From Accumulibacter sp. (GTDB lineage: Bacteria > Pseudomonadota > Gammaproteobacteria > Burkholderiales > Rhodocyclaceae), in assembly GCF_023806635.1 (NCBI RefSeq), contig NZ_JAMTDQ010000011.1:1-36956 (forward strand): 36,956 nucleotides of DNA, in the 5' to 3' direction. The notes beneath the pieces are model-generated. The model searched no databases, was not told the DNA's origin, and saw only the letters and a list, made by a program, of their open reading frames with translations. Of this stretch, positions 25,070-33,101 are shown one piece after another. Numbering within the stretch: the first letter of the stretch is position 1; each line of letters starts with the position of its first letter. Position numbers and translations under genes: made by a program.

Positions 25070-25193
25070 GGGTGTCGTCTCGGGGGAGAGGGAAGGACCG
25101 TGACGGCGCGGCTTCGGCTACTCTCCGCGCCAGCTACGCCCGAGAACTGCCGCATTTCCGGAGATATGCCCGTCGACCATCCCAGGGCAGGCT

Positions 25194-25199
25194 ATCATA
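25194..25199 (-). promoter_or_regulatory. Possible -10 box for the radical SAM gene
   Basis: TATGAT on the minus strand, in the 224-base divergent region 25070-25293. The same bases read as TATCAT on the plus strand one position to the left, so the patch could serve both directions. No good -35 at 16-18 bases. Confidence 0.25.
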
Positions 25200-25293
25200 A
25201 CCGACTGGCAGAGTCGCAAGTTCCTCCGACTGGAGTATGGCTCCAGCGGACGGGAACCACGACACACTCGACGGACATGAGGGAGCGGCGTTT

Positions 25294-25968
25294 ATGGGAA
25301 GTGCCGTGATTGAAGACTGGGGGACGTGGCTCGCCGACCAGAGGCACTCCTGGATTGCTCACGTGCGCGCGGGGGGTGACGGATTTTTCCAGATTGGCAG
25401 CGGTGTTGGGCTGGGTGCGGTGGCCTTGTGTGTGGATGAGTTCACCGGTGACATCCTCGTGGTGCGCAAGTCTGTGCGCCCTGGGTACGAGTTCAGCAAC
25501 TTGTATGCGCTGCCCGGAGGGATGATTCGTTGGCGCACGGCCACTGAAGCTCTGCGGGACGCGATTGCCGGCTCCCTCTCTTCTCGGTGCGAGCGCGAAA
25601 CAGGGCTGCTGTTGTCCTGCGAGACGCCGCTGATACCCATCGACCTCTTCCCACCGCCGACCACGCGTTATCTTGCCAGAGGCGTTGTGCGGCATACGCT
25701 TGTGCTTCCCTTCCGCGTCGCCAGGGTGAGGCGCTTCGTTCCCCACGCCGGCGACGCGTCGGTCACCGAGGCGAGTTGGCAGCCCCCTGCCGTGGTCCTG
25801 CCAGCGATGGCGCCAGCGAACCGAGTCATTCTTGCCCACGGCTTGTGGTCCCGGCTGTCCGCAACTGCGCGGCGAGAGCTGGTTCCGTGCGTCCAGGAAG
25901 CAGTTGGCGTTTGTGCGGAGTGGGCCCGTTCGGTGGGCGTCGCGCCTGTCAGCCACTCATGGTCCTAG
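25294..25968 (+). CDS. Nudix-like protein with degenerate Nudix box
   Basis: A 224-residue protein with the Nudix fold order (GLGAVALCVDEFTGDILVVRK, then SNLYALPGGMIRW) but a damaged catalytic motif. Where the family has G-x5-E-x7-REuxEExGu, the region after Gly75-Gly76 has about seven extra residues and ends SRCERETGL (97-105), keeping only Glu102 of the metal-binding glutamates. Nucleotide hydrolysis is therefore doubtful, and a ligand-sensing role as in other non-catalytic Nudix proteins is possible. I chose the ATG at 25294, preceded by GAGGGAG; the frame is open upstream to 25237. It is divergent from the radical SAM gene and seems to end the island. Confidence 0.65.
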   Translation: MGSAVIEDWGTWLADQRHSWIAHVRAGGDGFFQIGSGVGLGAVALCVDEFTGDILVVRKSVRPGYEFSNLYALPGGMIRWRTATEALRDAIAGSLSSRCERETGLLLSCETPLIPIDLFPPPTTRYLARGVVRHTLVLPFRVARVRRFVPHAGDASVTEASWQPPAVVLPAMAPANRVILAHGLWSRLSATARRELVPCVQEAVGVCAEWARSVGVAPVSHSWS

Positions 25969-26269
25969 CTGCCCATCGGACTTCAGATCGGGAAAACCTT
26001 CCGGTGTCACGATGCGGCATGAATGGACCTCGGTTTCGCGATTTCCCTGCCGTTTCGCGGGTTGTTCCGTCGTTCATTGGGACTGAGGACGCGATGCCGC
26101 CATGCGCCTCGAGCTCTACGGTAACCAGAGCAGCGGTCCACTCGCCGGTGATCTGGTTCAATCTGCGCAGGGAGAACTGCTGAAGACCCTGTAGCGGTTC
26201 GATGATGCCGGAGACCGGTTCGACCGCCTGCCTGCGCAGACCGTGGAGGGTTCGGTTGGCCTTTGTCGG
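25969..26269. other. Convergent intergenic region, no gene assigned
   Basis: About 300 bases between the Nudix-like gene and the DASS transporter gene. Short open frames exist on both strands but lack recognisable domains. A small stem, GTCGG with CCGAC, overlaps the transporter stop codon on the minus strand; it has no T-run. The stretch may be the right edge of the island. Confidence 0.45.
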
Positions 26270-27682
26270 TCAGCCGACCCAGAGTATCCACGGGGTGCCG
26301 ACAACCAGAAACACCAGCAGGCAGAAAGTCGTCGTCAGCAGTCCCAGGCGGTAGAGTTCTCCCTGCTTGAGATAGCCACTGGCGACAAAGATGATGTTCT
26401 GGCTCCCTCCCTGTGGCGTGATGACCGAGAAGTAGCTGCTGGCGAACAGCAGCGCGTAGGCCATCAGGGCAACCGGCACACCCGATTTCACGCCAACGTC
26501 GAGAAAGACGCCGAGGAGCGCCAGCACCTGCGCGTTCTGACTGACGAACATGTAGTGCAGCAGGACGTAGATGACGAGCAGCGAGACGTAGGCCAGCGGC
26601 CAGGAGATGCCTTCGAGCGCCATCGCCAGTCGTTCTCCGACGTAACCCATGAAGCCCATCTCGTTGAGTTGTCCGCTGATGCCGAACAGCACCGCCAGCC
26701 AGATGAAGGTGACCAGCGTGCCCCCCTGTTGTTGCATGTCGTCGAGCGTCAGGACGCCGCTGATCAGCAGTGTTGCCAGGCCGGCAAGCGCGATCGCCGT
26801 CAGGTTGAGCTCATAGGGGGCTGCCAGCACCCAGCCGGTGATCATGACGGCGAAGGTCACCGCCGTGATCTGCTCGTGCACCGACATCGCTCCCATCGTC
26901 CGCAACTCGCGTCGTGCGTGTTCCGGAGCATGCGGAGTGTCGGTGATCCCTGGGGGGAAGAGCCGGTACAGCAGCAGCGGCAGCAGGGCAATGACCAGCA
27001 GCGATGGTACACAGGATGCGAGGAGCCAGGAGCCAAAGCTTACCTGCAGCCCGTGCTCGGCGGCCAGCCCGGCGCCGATCGGGTTGCCCGATGTGGCCGT
27101 GAACCACAGCGCCGAAGTGATCGCCAGGCTGGCCATACCGCAGAACATCAGGTAGCCGCCGAGGCGCCGCTTGCTGTCGTCGTCGGGTGTCGAACCACTG
27201 TTCTGGGCGAGCGCCAGGATGACCGGGAAAAGGACGCCGCCGCGCGCCGTGTTGCTCGGAAAGCCGGGCGAGATCAGTGTATCGGTGATGAAGATACTGT
27301 ACGCCAGGCCGAGTGTCGATTTCCCGAATAGCGACACGACCAACAGGCTGATCCGTTTGCCGAGGCCGCTCTTGACCACCGATTGCGATACCAGGAAAGC
27401 CGTTACGACCAGGAGGACGGTGGAGTTGGCGAAGGAGCCATAGGCCTTCGCCGGTGGCAGTGTGCCGGTCAGGACGACCAGCGCGCAGGCCAGCAGGGCG
27501 GATGTGAGGAGCGGCAGTGCATTGAGTACCACCGAGAGAATGGCGGCCGCGAAGATCGCAAAAAGTCGCCACGCGTCGCGCGTCAGTCCCTCGGGCACCG
27601 GCATGAACCAGAGACCACAGAAGACGAGCAGGACGGCCGCCAGCTTGAGGTTTCTTGCGCTTGCGAAACCGGATGTGCTCAT
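26270..27682 (-). CDS. DASS-family sodium-coupled anion/dicarboxylate transporter
   Basis: A 470-residue inner-membrane protein with about 11-12 hydrophobic segments, of the divalent anion:Na+ symporter family (SLC13/CitT). The two Ser-Asn-Thr sodium/substrate sites of the family are represented by SPGFPSNTARGGVLFPV and the TPQGGSQNI segment. It starts NLKLAAVLLVFCGLWFMPVPEGLTRDAWRLFAIFAA as do DASS carriers. Substrate (C4-dicarboxylate, citrate, sulfate) cannot be fixed. Its ATG overlaps the stop of the upstream lipoprotein gene (ATGA). It is the last gene of the minus-strand envelope run. Confidence 0.88.
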   Translation of the reverse strand: MSTSGFASARNLKLAAVLLVFCGLWFMPVPEGLTRDAWRLFAIFAAAILSVVLNALPLLTSALLACALVVLTGTLPPAKAYGSFANSTVLLVVTAFLVSQSVVKSGLGKRISLLVVSLFGKSTLGLAYSIFITDTLISPGFPSNTARGGVLFPVILALAQNSGSTPDDDSKRRLGGYLMFCGMASLAITSALWFTATSGNPIGAGLAAEHGLQVSFGSWLLASCVPSLLVIALLPLLLYRLFPPGITDTPHAPEHARRELRTMGAMSVHEQITAVTFAVMITGWVLAAPYELNLTAIALAGLATLLISGVLTLDDMQQQGGTLVTFIWLAVLFGISGQLNEMGFMGYVGERLAMALEGISWPLAYVSLLVIYVLLHYMFVSQNAQVLALLGVFLDVGVKSGVPVALMAYALLFASSYFSVITPQGGSQNIIFVASGYLKQGELYRLGLLTTTFCLLVFLVVGTPWILWVG

Positions 27683-28254
27683 TTGCCTTCTCCCGTTTTG
27701 ACCGGAGATACGGCTTCGGACCGGTCGACCTGCGCCCAGCCCTGCAGCCCGACGACGCGGCCCGCAAGTTCGTCGCCTTCGACCGGGCTAAGGCGCTGCC
27801 AGTCGAAACGGTACTCGCCTCGTATGCCCGCATAGCGACCGGTGCCACCGATGATGCTGCCTTCGATTCGCCGTCCCGGACCGATCCCTTCTCCGCGTAG
27901 CTCGCTGAACACGCGGTCGCCATGCTCGTCGGTCCACACGCTGCGGGCGAGCAGGCCGCTGGCGGTATCCGAGAAACCAATGACCTCGGCTCCGAACGCA
28001 CGCGCCAGGCGCTGTTTGCCGGTCAGCATGAGCGAACCGCTGAGCCGGAAGACGCCCGCCCGCCGTCCTGCTCCAAGATCGAGAACCTGTTGCGTTCCGT
28101 TCGGGCTCCAGTTGCCGGAGAACGGCTGCCTCTCGCCGGGGATCATGGCCGTCGTTGCCTGCTCAGGCTCGCCGCAGCCACTGGCCAGGAGCGTCACGAG
28201 GACGATGATCCGCAGCAGGCCGTGCGGGCTGGTGGACTCTCGGAGAAGACTCAT
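27679..28254 (-). CDS. Putative lipoprotein, function unknown
   Basis: A 191-residue protein with a lipoprotein signal: hydrophobic LLRIIVLVTLLASGC with the lipid-modified Cys27. The mature part has short repeats of glycine-rich strands (RAGVFRLSGSLMLTG, GSIIGGTGRYAGIRGEYRFDW), reminiscent of allene-oxide-cyclase-like or similar beta-barrel proteins; this is only a resemblance. Start chosen at ATG 28254, three bases after AGGAGG and seven after the upstream stop; an upstream reading is open but has no signal sequence. It overlaps the transporter gene by four bases. Confidence 0.65.
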   Translation of the reverse strand: MSLLRESTSPHGLLRIIVLVTLLASGCGEPEQATTAMIPGERQPFSGNWSPNGTQQVLDLGAGRRAGVFRLSGSLMLTGKQRLARAFGAEVIGFSDTASGLLARSVWTDEHGDRVFSELRGEGIGPGRRIEGSIIGGTGRYAGIRGEYRFDWQRLSPVEGDELAGRVVGLQGWAQVDRSEAVSPVKTGEGK

Positions 28255-28261
28255 GAGCCTC

Positions 28262-28609
28262 CTATTTCGGTGTTCCCGCGGCGGCGTCGACTGGCTTGCG
28301 CGCCAGGAAGGCGAGCCCGCCCGGTTGGGCAAACCATGCCAGGTTGACGCCGTCGAGGACGATGATCACCGGCACCTCGTGGCTCTTGCCGGCGTGGCGG
28401 ATCGTCGCCACGCCCTCGAGTTGCTTGTCCTGTCCGCCGGTGACGCGGACCTCGAGAACCTCGATGCCCTGACCCTTGAACTGCGGATCGTAGCGAAAAT
28501 ACTCCTGCATCGACACGCGGGTGAGTTCCCCTGCCTTCTCGGGCCCTGGCGTGCAGGCCGCGAGCAGCAGGCAGACGGCGATCACTGCGCGCCGCACACG
28601 CACCGTCAT
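28262..28609 (-). CDS. Small putative lipoprotein
   Basis: A 115-residue protein with a clear lipoprotein signal (RRAVIAVCLLLAAC, lipidated Cys19). The mature part is a single small domain, with EYFRYDPQFKGQGIEVLEVRVTGGQ and HEVPVIIVLDGVNLAWFAQPG. I do not recognise the family. It lies seven bases upstream of the next lipoprotein gene and 97 bases after the HD-domain gene, so it is probably part of the same transcript. Confidence 0.65.
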   Translation of the reverse strand: MTVRVRRAVIAVCLLLAACTPGPEKAGELTRVSMQEYFRYDPQFKGQGIEVLEVRVTGGQDKQLEGVATIRHAGKSHEVPVIIVLDGVNLAWFAQPGGLAFLARKPVDAAAGTPK

Positions 28610-28706
28610 CGGCCCCGCCGCTTGGCGCAGCGGGTTTGCGTTCGGTCCGCCTGGCGTCGCCGTGGCGCACGGCGTCGGCAGCCGCGTGTGCGACCGGGCG
28701 CGGGAA

Positions 28707-29222
28707 TCAGCCATCGGTGGCCGCCGCAATGTCATCCGGCGCCAGCAGCCTGTCGAGTTCGCACCACAGGGGTTCGCAGAGGCCGGGGCGGTACGCCGCG
28801 GCACGGAAGGCACGATGCTCGTGGCGGTAGATCTCCCAGAGACGCTGCCGGCGGTCGGCGATGCAGCTCCTGACGTTGGCCAGGCGGTCGGCTGCCTTGA
28901 CCACCAGTGCCAGTTCCGACGGGCCACTGACGGCCGCCAGCCGGGCGTAGGTCTGCGCCTTGCGCTCGGCACGGGTGGCGCCGGGGCCGTCGGTCAGCAG
29001 GCCGACGCATTCGCCGACGAAGGGTCCGAAACGGGCGTTGACTTCGTCGTCGCTGACTGCCGTGTCCTCGACGATGTCGTGCAGATAAGCGATGACCTGC
29101 GCCTGCGCGCCGTACGGTGCGAGCAGTTCGGCGACTGCTTCGAGGTGCCAGGAGTACGGGCGCGCGCCGTACATCTGGCCGTCGTGCGCGCGCAACGCGA
29201 AGGCGCGCGCATCAGCCAGCAT
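28707..29222 (-). CDS. HD-domain phosphohydrolase (SpoT/MESH1-like)
   Basis: A 171-residue single-domain HD protein. The metal ligands are His26 (SWHLEAV), His48-Asp49 in YLHDIVEDT and the Asp in VVKAADRLANVRSC. This pattern matches the hydrolase domain of SpoT and small alarmone hydrolases that degrade (p)ppGpp, although no synthetase domain follows. The ATG at 29222 lies within the last codons of the fatty acid hydroxylase gene (11-base overlap). Function as an alarmone hydrolase is inference. Confidence 0.75.
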   Translation of the reverse strand: MLADARAFALRAHDGQMYGARPYSWHLEAVAELLAPYGAQAQVIAYLHDIVEDTAVSDDEVNARFGPFVGECVGLLTDGPGATRAERKAQTYARLAAVSGPSELALVVKAADRLANVRSCIADRRQRLWEIYRHEHRAFRAAAYRPGLCEPLWCELDRLLAPDDIAAATDG

Positions 29223-30216
29223 GCGAGCCTTCCGGCTGTCGCTCGCCCGCGTCATGGCCGCGTGGCCGCAAGGCAGCGGCGAAGGCCTGCAGCCCCTCCC
29301 ATTGCTGTCGCCAGAAGCCGCTGCGCTCGGCTCCAGGCGGCAGCGGGCCGCCGGCAAGACCGCAGGGCGGCAAATCCTGTCCGTGGTACTGGGTGCCGAA
29401 GAGCTGGTCCCAGATCGGCAGCAGGACGGCGAAGTTGCAGCCGTGGCGGTAGCGACGGCCCGGCGGCAGGTGCAGCGCGTGATGCCAGCGGTGGTAGCGC
29501 GGGCTGACCAGCAGCCGTTCGCCGAAGCGTCCGAAAGAGAGACGCGCATTGACGTGGGCGAGGTTCTCGACCGTCTTGACGACCAGCAGCAGGCCGATGA
29601 ACTGTCCTGGCGGCACACCGACGAGCAGCGCGACGCTGGCGAACCAGAAGCCTCCGATCAGGTCCTCGAGCAGATGGTTGCGGCTGTCCGTCCACAGGGT
29701 CATCCGCCGCTGGCTGTGGTGGATGGCGTGCAGCGCCCACCACCAGCGCAGGATGTGCGACAGCCGGTGGCGCCAGTATTCGGCGAAATCGAGGAGCAGC
29801 AGGTACACCAGGAAGGCGAGCAGAGGCCTCGTGTCGAGGGCGGGGAAGATGTCCTCGATTTGTGGCGGTATGATGTCGTGCAGGCGCAACCAGCCATCGA
29901 TGAATGCGAAGACCGGCGCCAGCAGTGCGAACACCGCCAGCGGAACGATTCCCAGCCGGTCGAGCAGCGAGTAGAGTACATCGACGCGGACTGCACGGCG
30001 GTCAGGCCAGACCTCGACCGGCCGCCATGCCTCGATCGGCCGCAGCAGCAGGTAGGCGAAGCCGATCTGCAACACCCCGGCGAGGAAGAACTGGATGCCG
30101 TCGAAAGCCATTTCGAGGTGGCTGCCCATTCCGAGCGCAAGCAGCGGCGGTTGCACCACATGATCGAGCAACCAGCCCTGCAGGAAGACGAAGGACTCGG
30201 TCAGTGAATCGATCAT
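29212..30216 (-). CDS. Fatty acid hydroxylase / sterol desaturase family membrane protein
   Basis: A 334-residue integral membrane di-iron oxygenase. Histidine motifs of the family are present: EYWRHRLSH, HAIHHSQ and HRWHHALH, together with four or more membrane segments (for example GVLQIGFAYLLL, IVPLAVFALLAPVF, LLAFLVYLLLLDF). Members hydroxylate or desaturate lipids such as ceramides, sterols or carotenoids; the bacterial substrate is not evident. ATG start overlaps the deacetylase stop (ATGA). The last 40 residues are polar and unconserved. Confidence 0.85.
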   Translation of the reverse strand: MIDSLTESFVFLQGWLLDHVVQPPLLALGMGSHLEMAFDGIQFFLAGVLQIGFAYLLLRPIEAWRPVEVWPDRRAVRVDVLYSLLDRLGIVPLAVFALLAPVFAFIDGWLRLHDIIPPQIEDIFPALDTRPLLAFLVYLLLLDFAEYWRHRLSHILRWWWALHAIHHSQRRMTLWTDSRNHLLEDLIGGFWFASVALLVGVPPGQFIGLLLVVKTVENLAHVNARLSFGRFGERLLVSPRYHRWHHALHLPPGRRYRHGCNFAVLLPIWDQLFGTQYHGQDLPPCGLAGGPLPPGAERSGFWRQQWEGLQAFAAALRPRGHDAGERQPEGSHAG

Positions 30217-30965
30217 GTCTGCCCGCGCTGCGTGGCAAAACAGAAGCCCTTCGCCTTCAGGCCGGCGATCAGCGGCTCGATCATCGGCGCGAAGGGGTCC
30301 TTGCGCGACCAGATGCCGAGGTGGGCCATGACGATGTCGCCATCGCGGAGGCGCTCGAGCGCGCGCTGCAGCAAGATCGAATTGGGGTGCGTCTCCGACG
30401 GCAGCTCGTCGCCAAGGAAACCGGCTGCCGCCCAGCCGACATGGCGGTAGCCGCAGGACTGTGCCGCCGCCAGCGTGTTCGGCGTCGTCCGGCCACCGGG
30501 GGCCCGCCAGAGCGGGTCGAGGCGGCGGCCGGTGAGTTCCTGGAAGCGGGTGTCGGGCCGTTGCAGCTCGGCGCAGATGGCGGCAGCGTCCATCGTCTCG
30601 CTGCTGCCATCCTGCAGCCGGTAGCGGACCAGCCTGCCGCTGTCGCCACGAAAGCTGCCGTGGCGCCAGGTGTGGCTGCCAAAGGCGTGGCCTTCGGCGA
30701 CACGCGCGCGCCAGTAGGGGGCCCAGCTGGGGTCGAGGGCGCTGTCGCCGCGAGTGGTCCTTTCCTGCGCGAGGAAGAAGGTCGCCTTGACCCCGTGTCG
30801 TGCCAGGGTGTCGGCGATCAGGTCTGCATGGCGCATGTTGCCGGTGTCGAAGGTGAGATACAGTGTCCCCTTGCAGCCCAGCGGTGGCGTGCCGGTTCCG
30901 CCGGCTTCCGCGCCCGCCGTCGCCAGCCCGAGCACCAGGGCGAGTGCCCGATGAAACCTCGGCAT
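30213..30965 (-). CDS. Polysaccharide deacetylase (NodB-like) with altered metal motif
   Basis: A 250-residue secreted carbohydrate esterase family 4 protein with an N-terminal signal peptide (residues 1-22). The first motif reads TFDTGN with Asp40 kept but the second, zinc-binding Asp replaced by Thr41. The His pair is in SHTWRH (His98, His102), and the later RAPGG and IVMAHLG motifs are present. Metal binding may thus be altered, or the subfamily uses a different ligand. Start at ATG 30965, two bases after the stop of the beta-propeller gene. A role in trimming an envelope or exported polysaccharide is inferred. Confidence 0.78.
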   Translation of the reverse strand: MPRFHRALALVLGLATAGAEAGGTGTPPLGCKGTLYLTFDTGNMRHADLIADTLARHGVKATFFLAQERTTRGDSALDPSWAPYWRARVAEGHAFGSHTWRHGSFRGDSGRLVRYRLQDGSSETMDAAAICAELQRPDTRFQELTGRRLDPLWRAPGGRTTPNTLAAAQSCGYRHVGWAAAGFLGDELPSETHPNSILLQRALERLRDGDIVMAHLGIWSRKDPFAPMIEPLIAGLKAKGFCFATQRGQT

Positions 30966-30967
30966 GC

Positions 30968-31960
30968 TTACCTGAGCCCGGCGTGGTTGAGGAAGAAGAC
31001 CCCGTGCGGCGAACTGCCGACCGGGATCGACAGCTTCAGCTGCTTGCTCACCAGATCTACGACCTGCACCTTGCGCGCGAAGCGGGCGGTCGCCCACAGC
31101 TCCTTGCCATCGGCGCGGACCATCATGTCATCGGGGCCGCCGGGGACGTCGTACTTCTCGACGACGCTCATCGTCTGCGTGTCGAGCAGCGAGATGCTGC
31201 CGTCGATCGTCCGGTTGGAAACGTAGAAATGGCGGCCATCGCCCTTCGGCTGCAGGTTGTGCGCCGCGGTCGCCGTGGGGATCTTGCGTACGCTCCTGCG
31301 GGCGCGCCATTCGATCACCTCGACCACCCCTTCGCCCATGCTGGCGACCAGCAGGTGGCGATTGTCCGGTGACATGACGATACCCGCCGGCGTCGGCGCG
31401 ACCGGCATCACCCAGGCGACCTTCTGCGTCGGCAGGCTGATCGCCATCACCTCGTTCGAGTCCTGCAGGGTGACGAAGACGAACTGGCTGGCATCGTCGA
31501 AGGCCATGTGCGACGGCGTCTTCGGCGCCGGCAGGCGGGCGATCAGGCGGAAGTCGGCAGCGTCGTAGATGTCGACGCGATCGAGGCGCAGCGAGGTGGC
31601 GACGAACCACTTGCGGTTCGGCGAAAAGCCGATCTGGTAGGGGTCCGAAATGTCGCGCACGCGTCGCTGCTCCTGGCCGGTCAGCGGGTCGTAGAAGACG
31701 AGCTGGTTTGATGCCGCGCAGGCGACGATCAGCGATTTGTCGTCAGGGGTCGGCATCAGGTGGTGCGGCTCCTTGCAGACGTTGATCTTGCCGGTGACCT
31801 TGTAGCTGTCGGTGTCGATCAGGCTGAGCGTCCCATCGGCCGAGTTGAGCGCGATCGCGAGGCCCGCATGTGCTGCCATCTGGTTGCCGCAAAGGAAGAC
31901 CAACAGGGCCAGCAGTCGGGGCAGGAGACGAGCGAGCGATGCAGGGTGGCGGTGGGTCAC
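30968..31960 (-). CDS. YVTN-type beta-propeller protein, secreted
   Basis: A 330-residue protein with a signal peptide (LLPRLLALLVFLCGNQMAAHA) and about seven repeated strands of the YVTN/SMP-30 propeller kind: LNSADGTLSLIDTDSYKVTGKI, KSLIVACAASNQLVFYD, KWFVATSLRLDRVDIYD, QFVFVTLQDSNEVMAI, HLLVASMGEGVVEVIEW and ELWATARFARKVQVVDL. No catalytic residues can be named. Probably a periplasmic binding or scaffolding protein. Start is GTG at 31960. It heads the minus-strand envelope run. Confidence 0.82.
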   Translation of the reverse strand: MTHRHPASLARLLPRLLALLVFLCGNQMAAHAGLAIALNSADGTLSLIDTDSYKVTGKINVCKEPHHLMPTPDDKSLIVACAASNQLVFYDPLTGQEQRRVRDISDPYQIGFSPNRKWFVATSLRLDRVDIYDAADFRLIARLPAPKTPSHMAFDDASQFVFVTLQDSNEVMAISLPTQKVAWVMPVAPTPAGIVMSPDNRHLLVASMGEGVVEVIEWRARRSVRKIPTATAAHNLQPKGDGRHFYVSNRTIDGSISLLDTQTMSVVEKYDVPGGPDDMMVRADGKELWATARFARKVQVVDLVSKQLKLSIPVGSSPHGVFFLNHAGLR

Positions 31961-32107
31961 GTCAGTCGGAATCCGGTTGCGAACGAGAGTGGTCGGCGAG
32001 CGTCGTGGTCCCCACCCGGCGCCTGGCAGCCGCCGAGGTGGCTGCCAGGGTTGGCCGGGCGCCGATGGCGAATCGCCCGGAGCGTGATTCTGCAGGAAAA
32101 TTCGCCC

Positions 32108-32710
32108 CTAGGCCAGAACCACCAGTCGCGGATCGTCGAAATGATCGACGAGGATGCGGCGGACCCGATCCTGCCACAGGCTGGCGAACAGTCTGCGGGT
32201 GTCCGGGTCGTCGTCGCCGGCAAGAAGTCGTTGCAGCAGCGATGGCAGTCGGGGGTCGGCGGGGACCGGCGCGAGTTGCCGCGTTGCCGTGACGCTCCGC
32301 CCATTGTCGAGGCGTCGGAAGCGGATGTCGCCTGGCAGATCCTGCGCGAAACGCAGCAGGTCGCGGCGCACGAAGCGACCGGCCAGCCCCTTGAAGCCAC
32401 CGGCCCCGGCGGCGCCGGTGAGCAGTCCGACGACCGTCGCCATGACGCCGCTGACCCCGGCGTCGGCCGCCGCGCGGAAGTCGACGGCGATCTCGCCGCG
32501 CAGTGGTGTCTCATCGCCGTGCAGGGCGCGCAGGGCACGATGGCTCAGCAGGTAGCTGCCGGCCACGGTCGGGCACGAGTGACCGGCAAGGCGGACGGCA
32601 TCGGCATAGCCGTACTCGATCAGCCCGCCGGCAGCGGCGCCGAGGAAGTCGGCGAGGCGATCGCGCAGGACGATCGATGGCACCTGAGCGAAGAAGGCCG
32701 GGAAGCCCAC
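32108..32710 (-). CDS. FmdE-like protein
   Basis: A 200-residue protein with the FmdE core (formylmethanofuran dehydrogenase subunit E family) GYADAVRLAGHSCPTVAGSYLL; His44 and Cys46 are the expected metal-binding pair. In methanogens the family goes with molybdenum enzymes, but the bacterial stand-alone form has no known role. Start is GTG at 32710, four bases after the gloA stop, so the two are co-transcribed. A gap of about 150 bases without a gene follows. Confidence 0.72.
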   Translation of the reverse strand: MGFPAFFAQVPSIVLRDRLADFLGAAAGGLIEYGYADAVRLAGHSCPTVAGSYLLSHRALRALHGDETPLRGEIAVDFRAAADAGVSGVMATVVGLLTGAAGAGGFKGLAGRFVRRDLLRFAQDLPGDIRFRRLDNGRSVTATRQLAPVPADPRLPSLLQRLLAGDDDPDTRRLFASLWQDRVRRILVDHFDDPRLVVLA

Positions 32711-32714
32711 GAAC

Positions 32715-33101
32715 TCAGCCCTTTTTCTGGATCAGCTCGATGCGGTAGCCATCGGGATCCTCGACGAACGCGATCACCGTCGTGCCGTGCTTCATCGGCC
32801 CAGCCTCGCGAACGACCTTGCCGCCACGCGCCCGGATTCGCTCGCAGGCAGCATAGGCATCGTCGACCGCGATCGCCACATGGCCAAAGCCGTTGCCGAT
32901 CTCGTACGCAGCGGTATCCCAGTTGTGCGTCAGTTCGAGCACGGCCCCCTCCGACTCGGGCCCGTAGCCGACGAAGGCGAGGGTGAAGCGCCCGCCGGGA
33001 TAGTCCTGGCGGCGCAACTCGCGCATGCCGAGGACTTCGGTGTAGAAGGCGATCGATCGATCGAGATCGCCGACACGCAGCATGGTATGCAGGATTCTCA
33101 T
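32715..33101 (-). CDS. gloA: Lactoylglutathione lyase (glyoxalase I)
   Basis: Converts the methylglyoxal-glutathione hemithioacetal to S-lactoylglutathione. The 128-residue product has all four metal ligands: His5, Glu56 in VLELTHN, His74 in GFGHVAIAV and Glu122 in [11 protein letters not shown]. The glutathione-contact NxFYxxxLGM pattern is present as [10 protein letters not shown]. Family length is about 130. The frame is open far upstream, into a decayed binding-protein gene, but the enzyme starts at ATG 33101 ([10 protein letters not shown]). Confidence 0.95.
   Translation of the reverse strand: MRILHTMLRVGDLDRSIAFYTEVLGMRELRRQDYPGGRFTLAFVGYGPESEGAVLELTHNWDTAAYEIGNGFGHVAIAVDDAYAACERIRARGGKVVREAGPMKHGTTVIAFVEDPDGYRIELIQKKG

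Noticed and set aside
26102-26194. A 30-codon plus-strand frame in the intergenic region before the DASS gene
   Set aside because: It has no ribosome binding site, no recognised family and no coupling to a neighbour.
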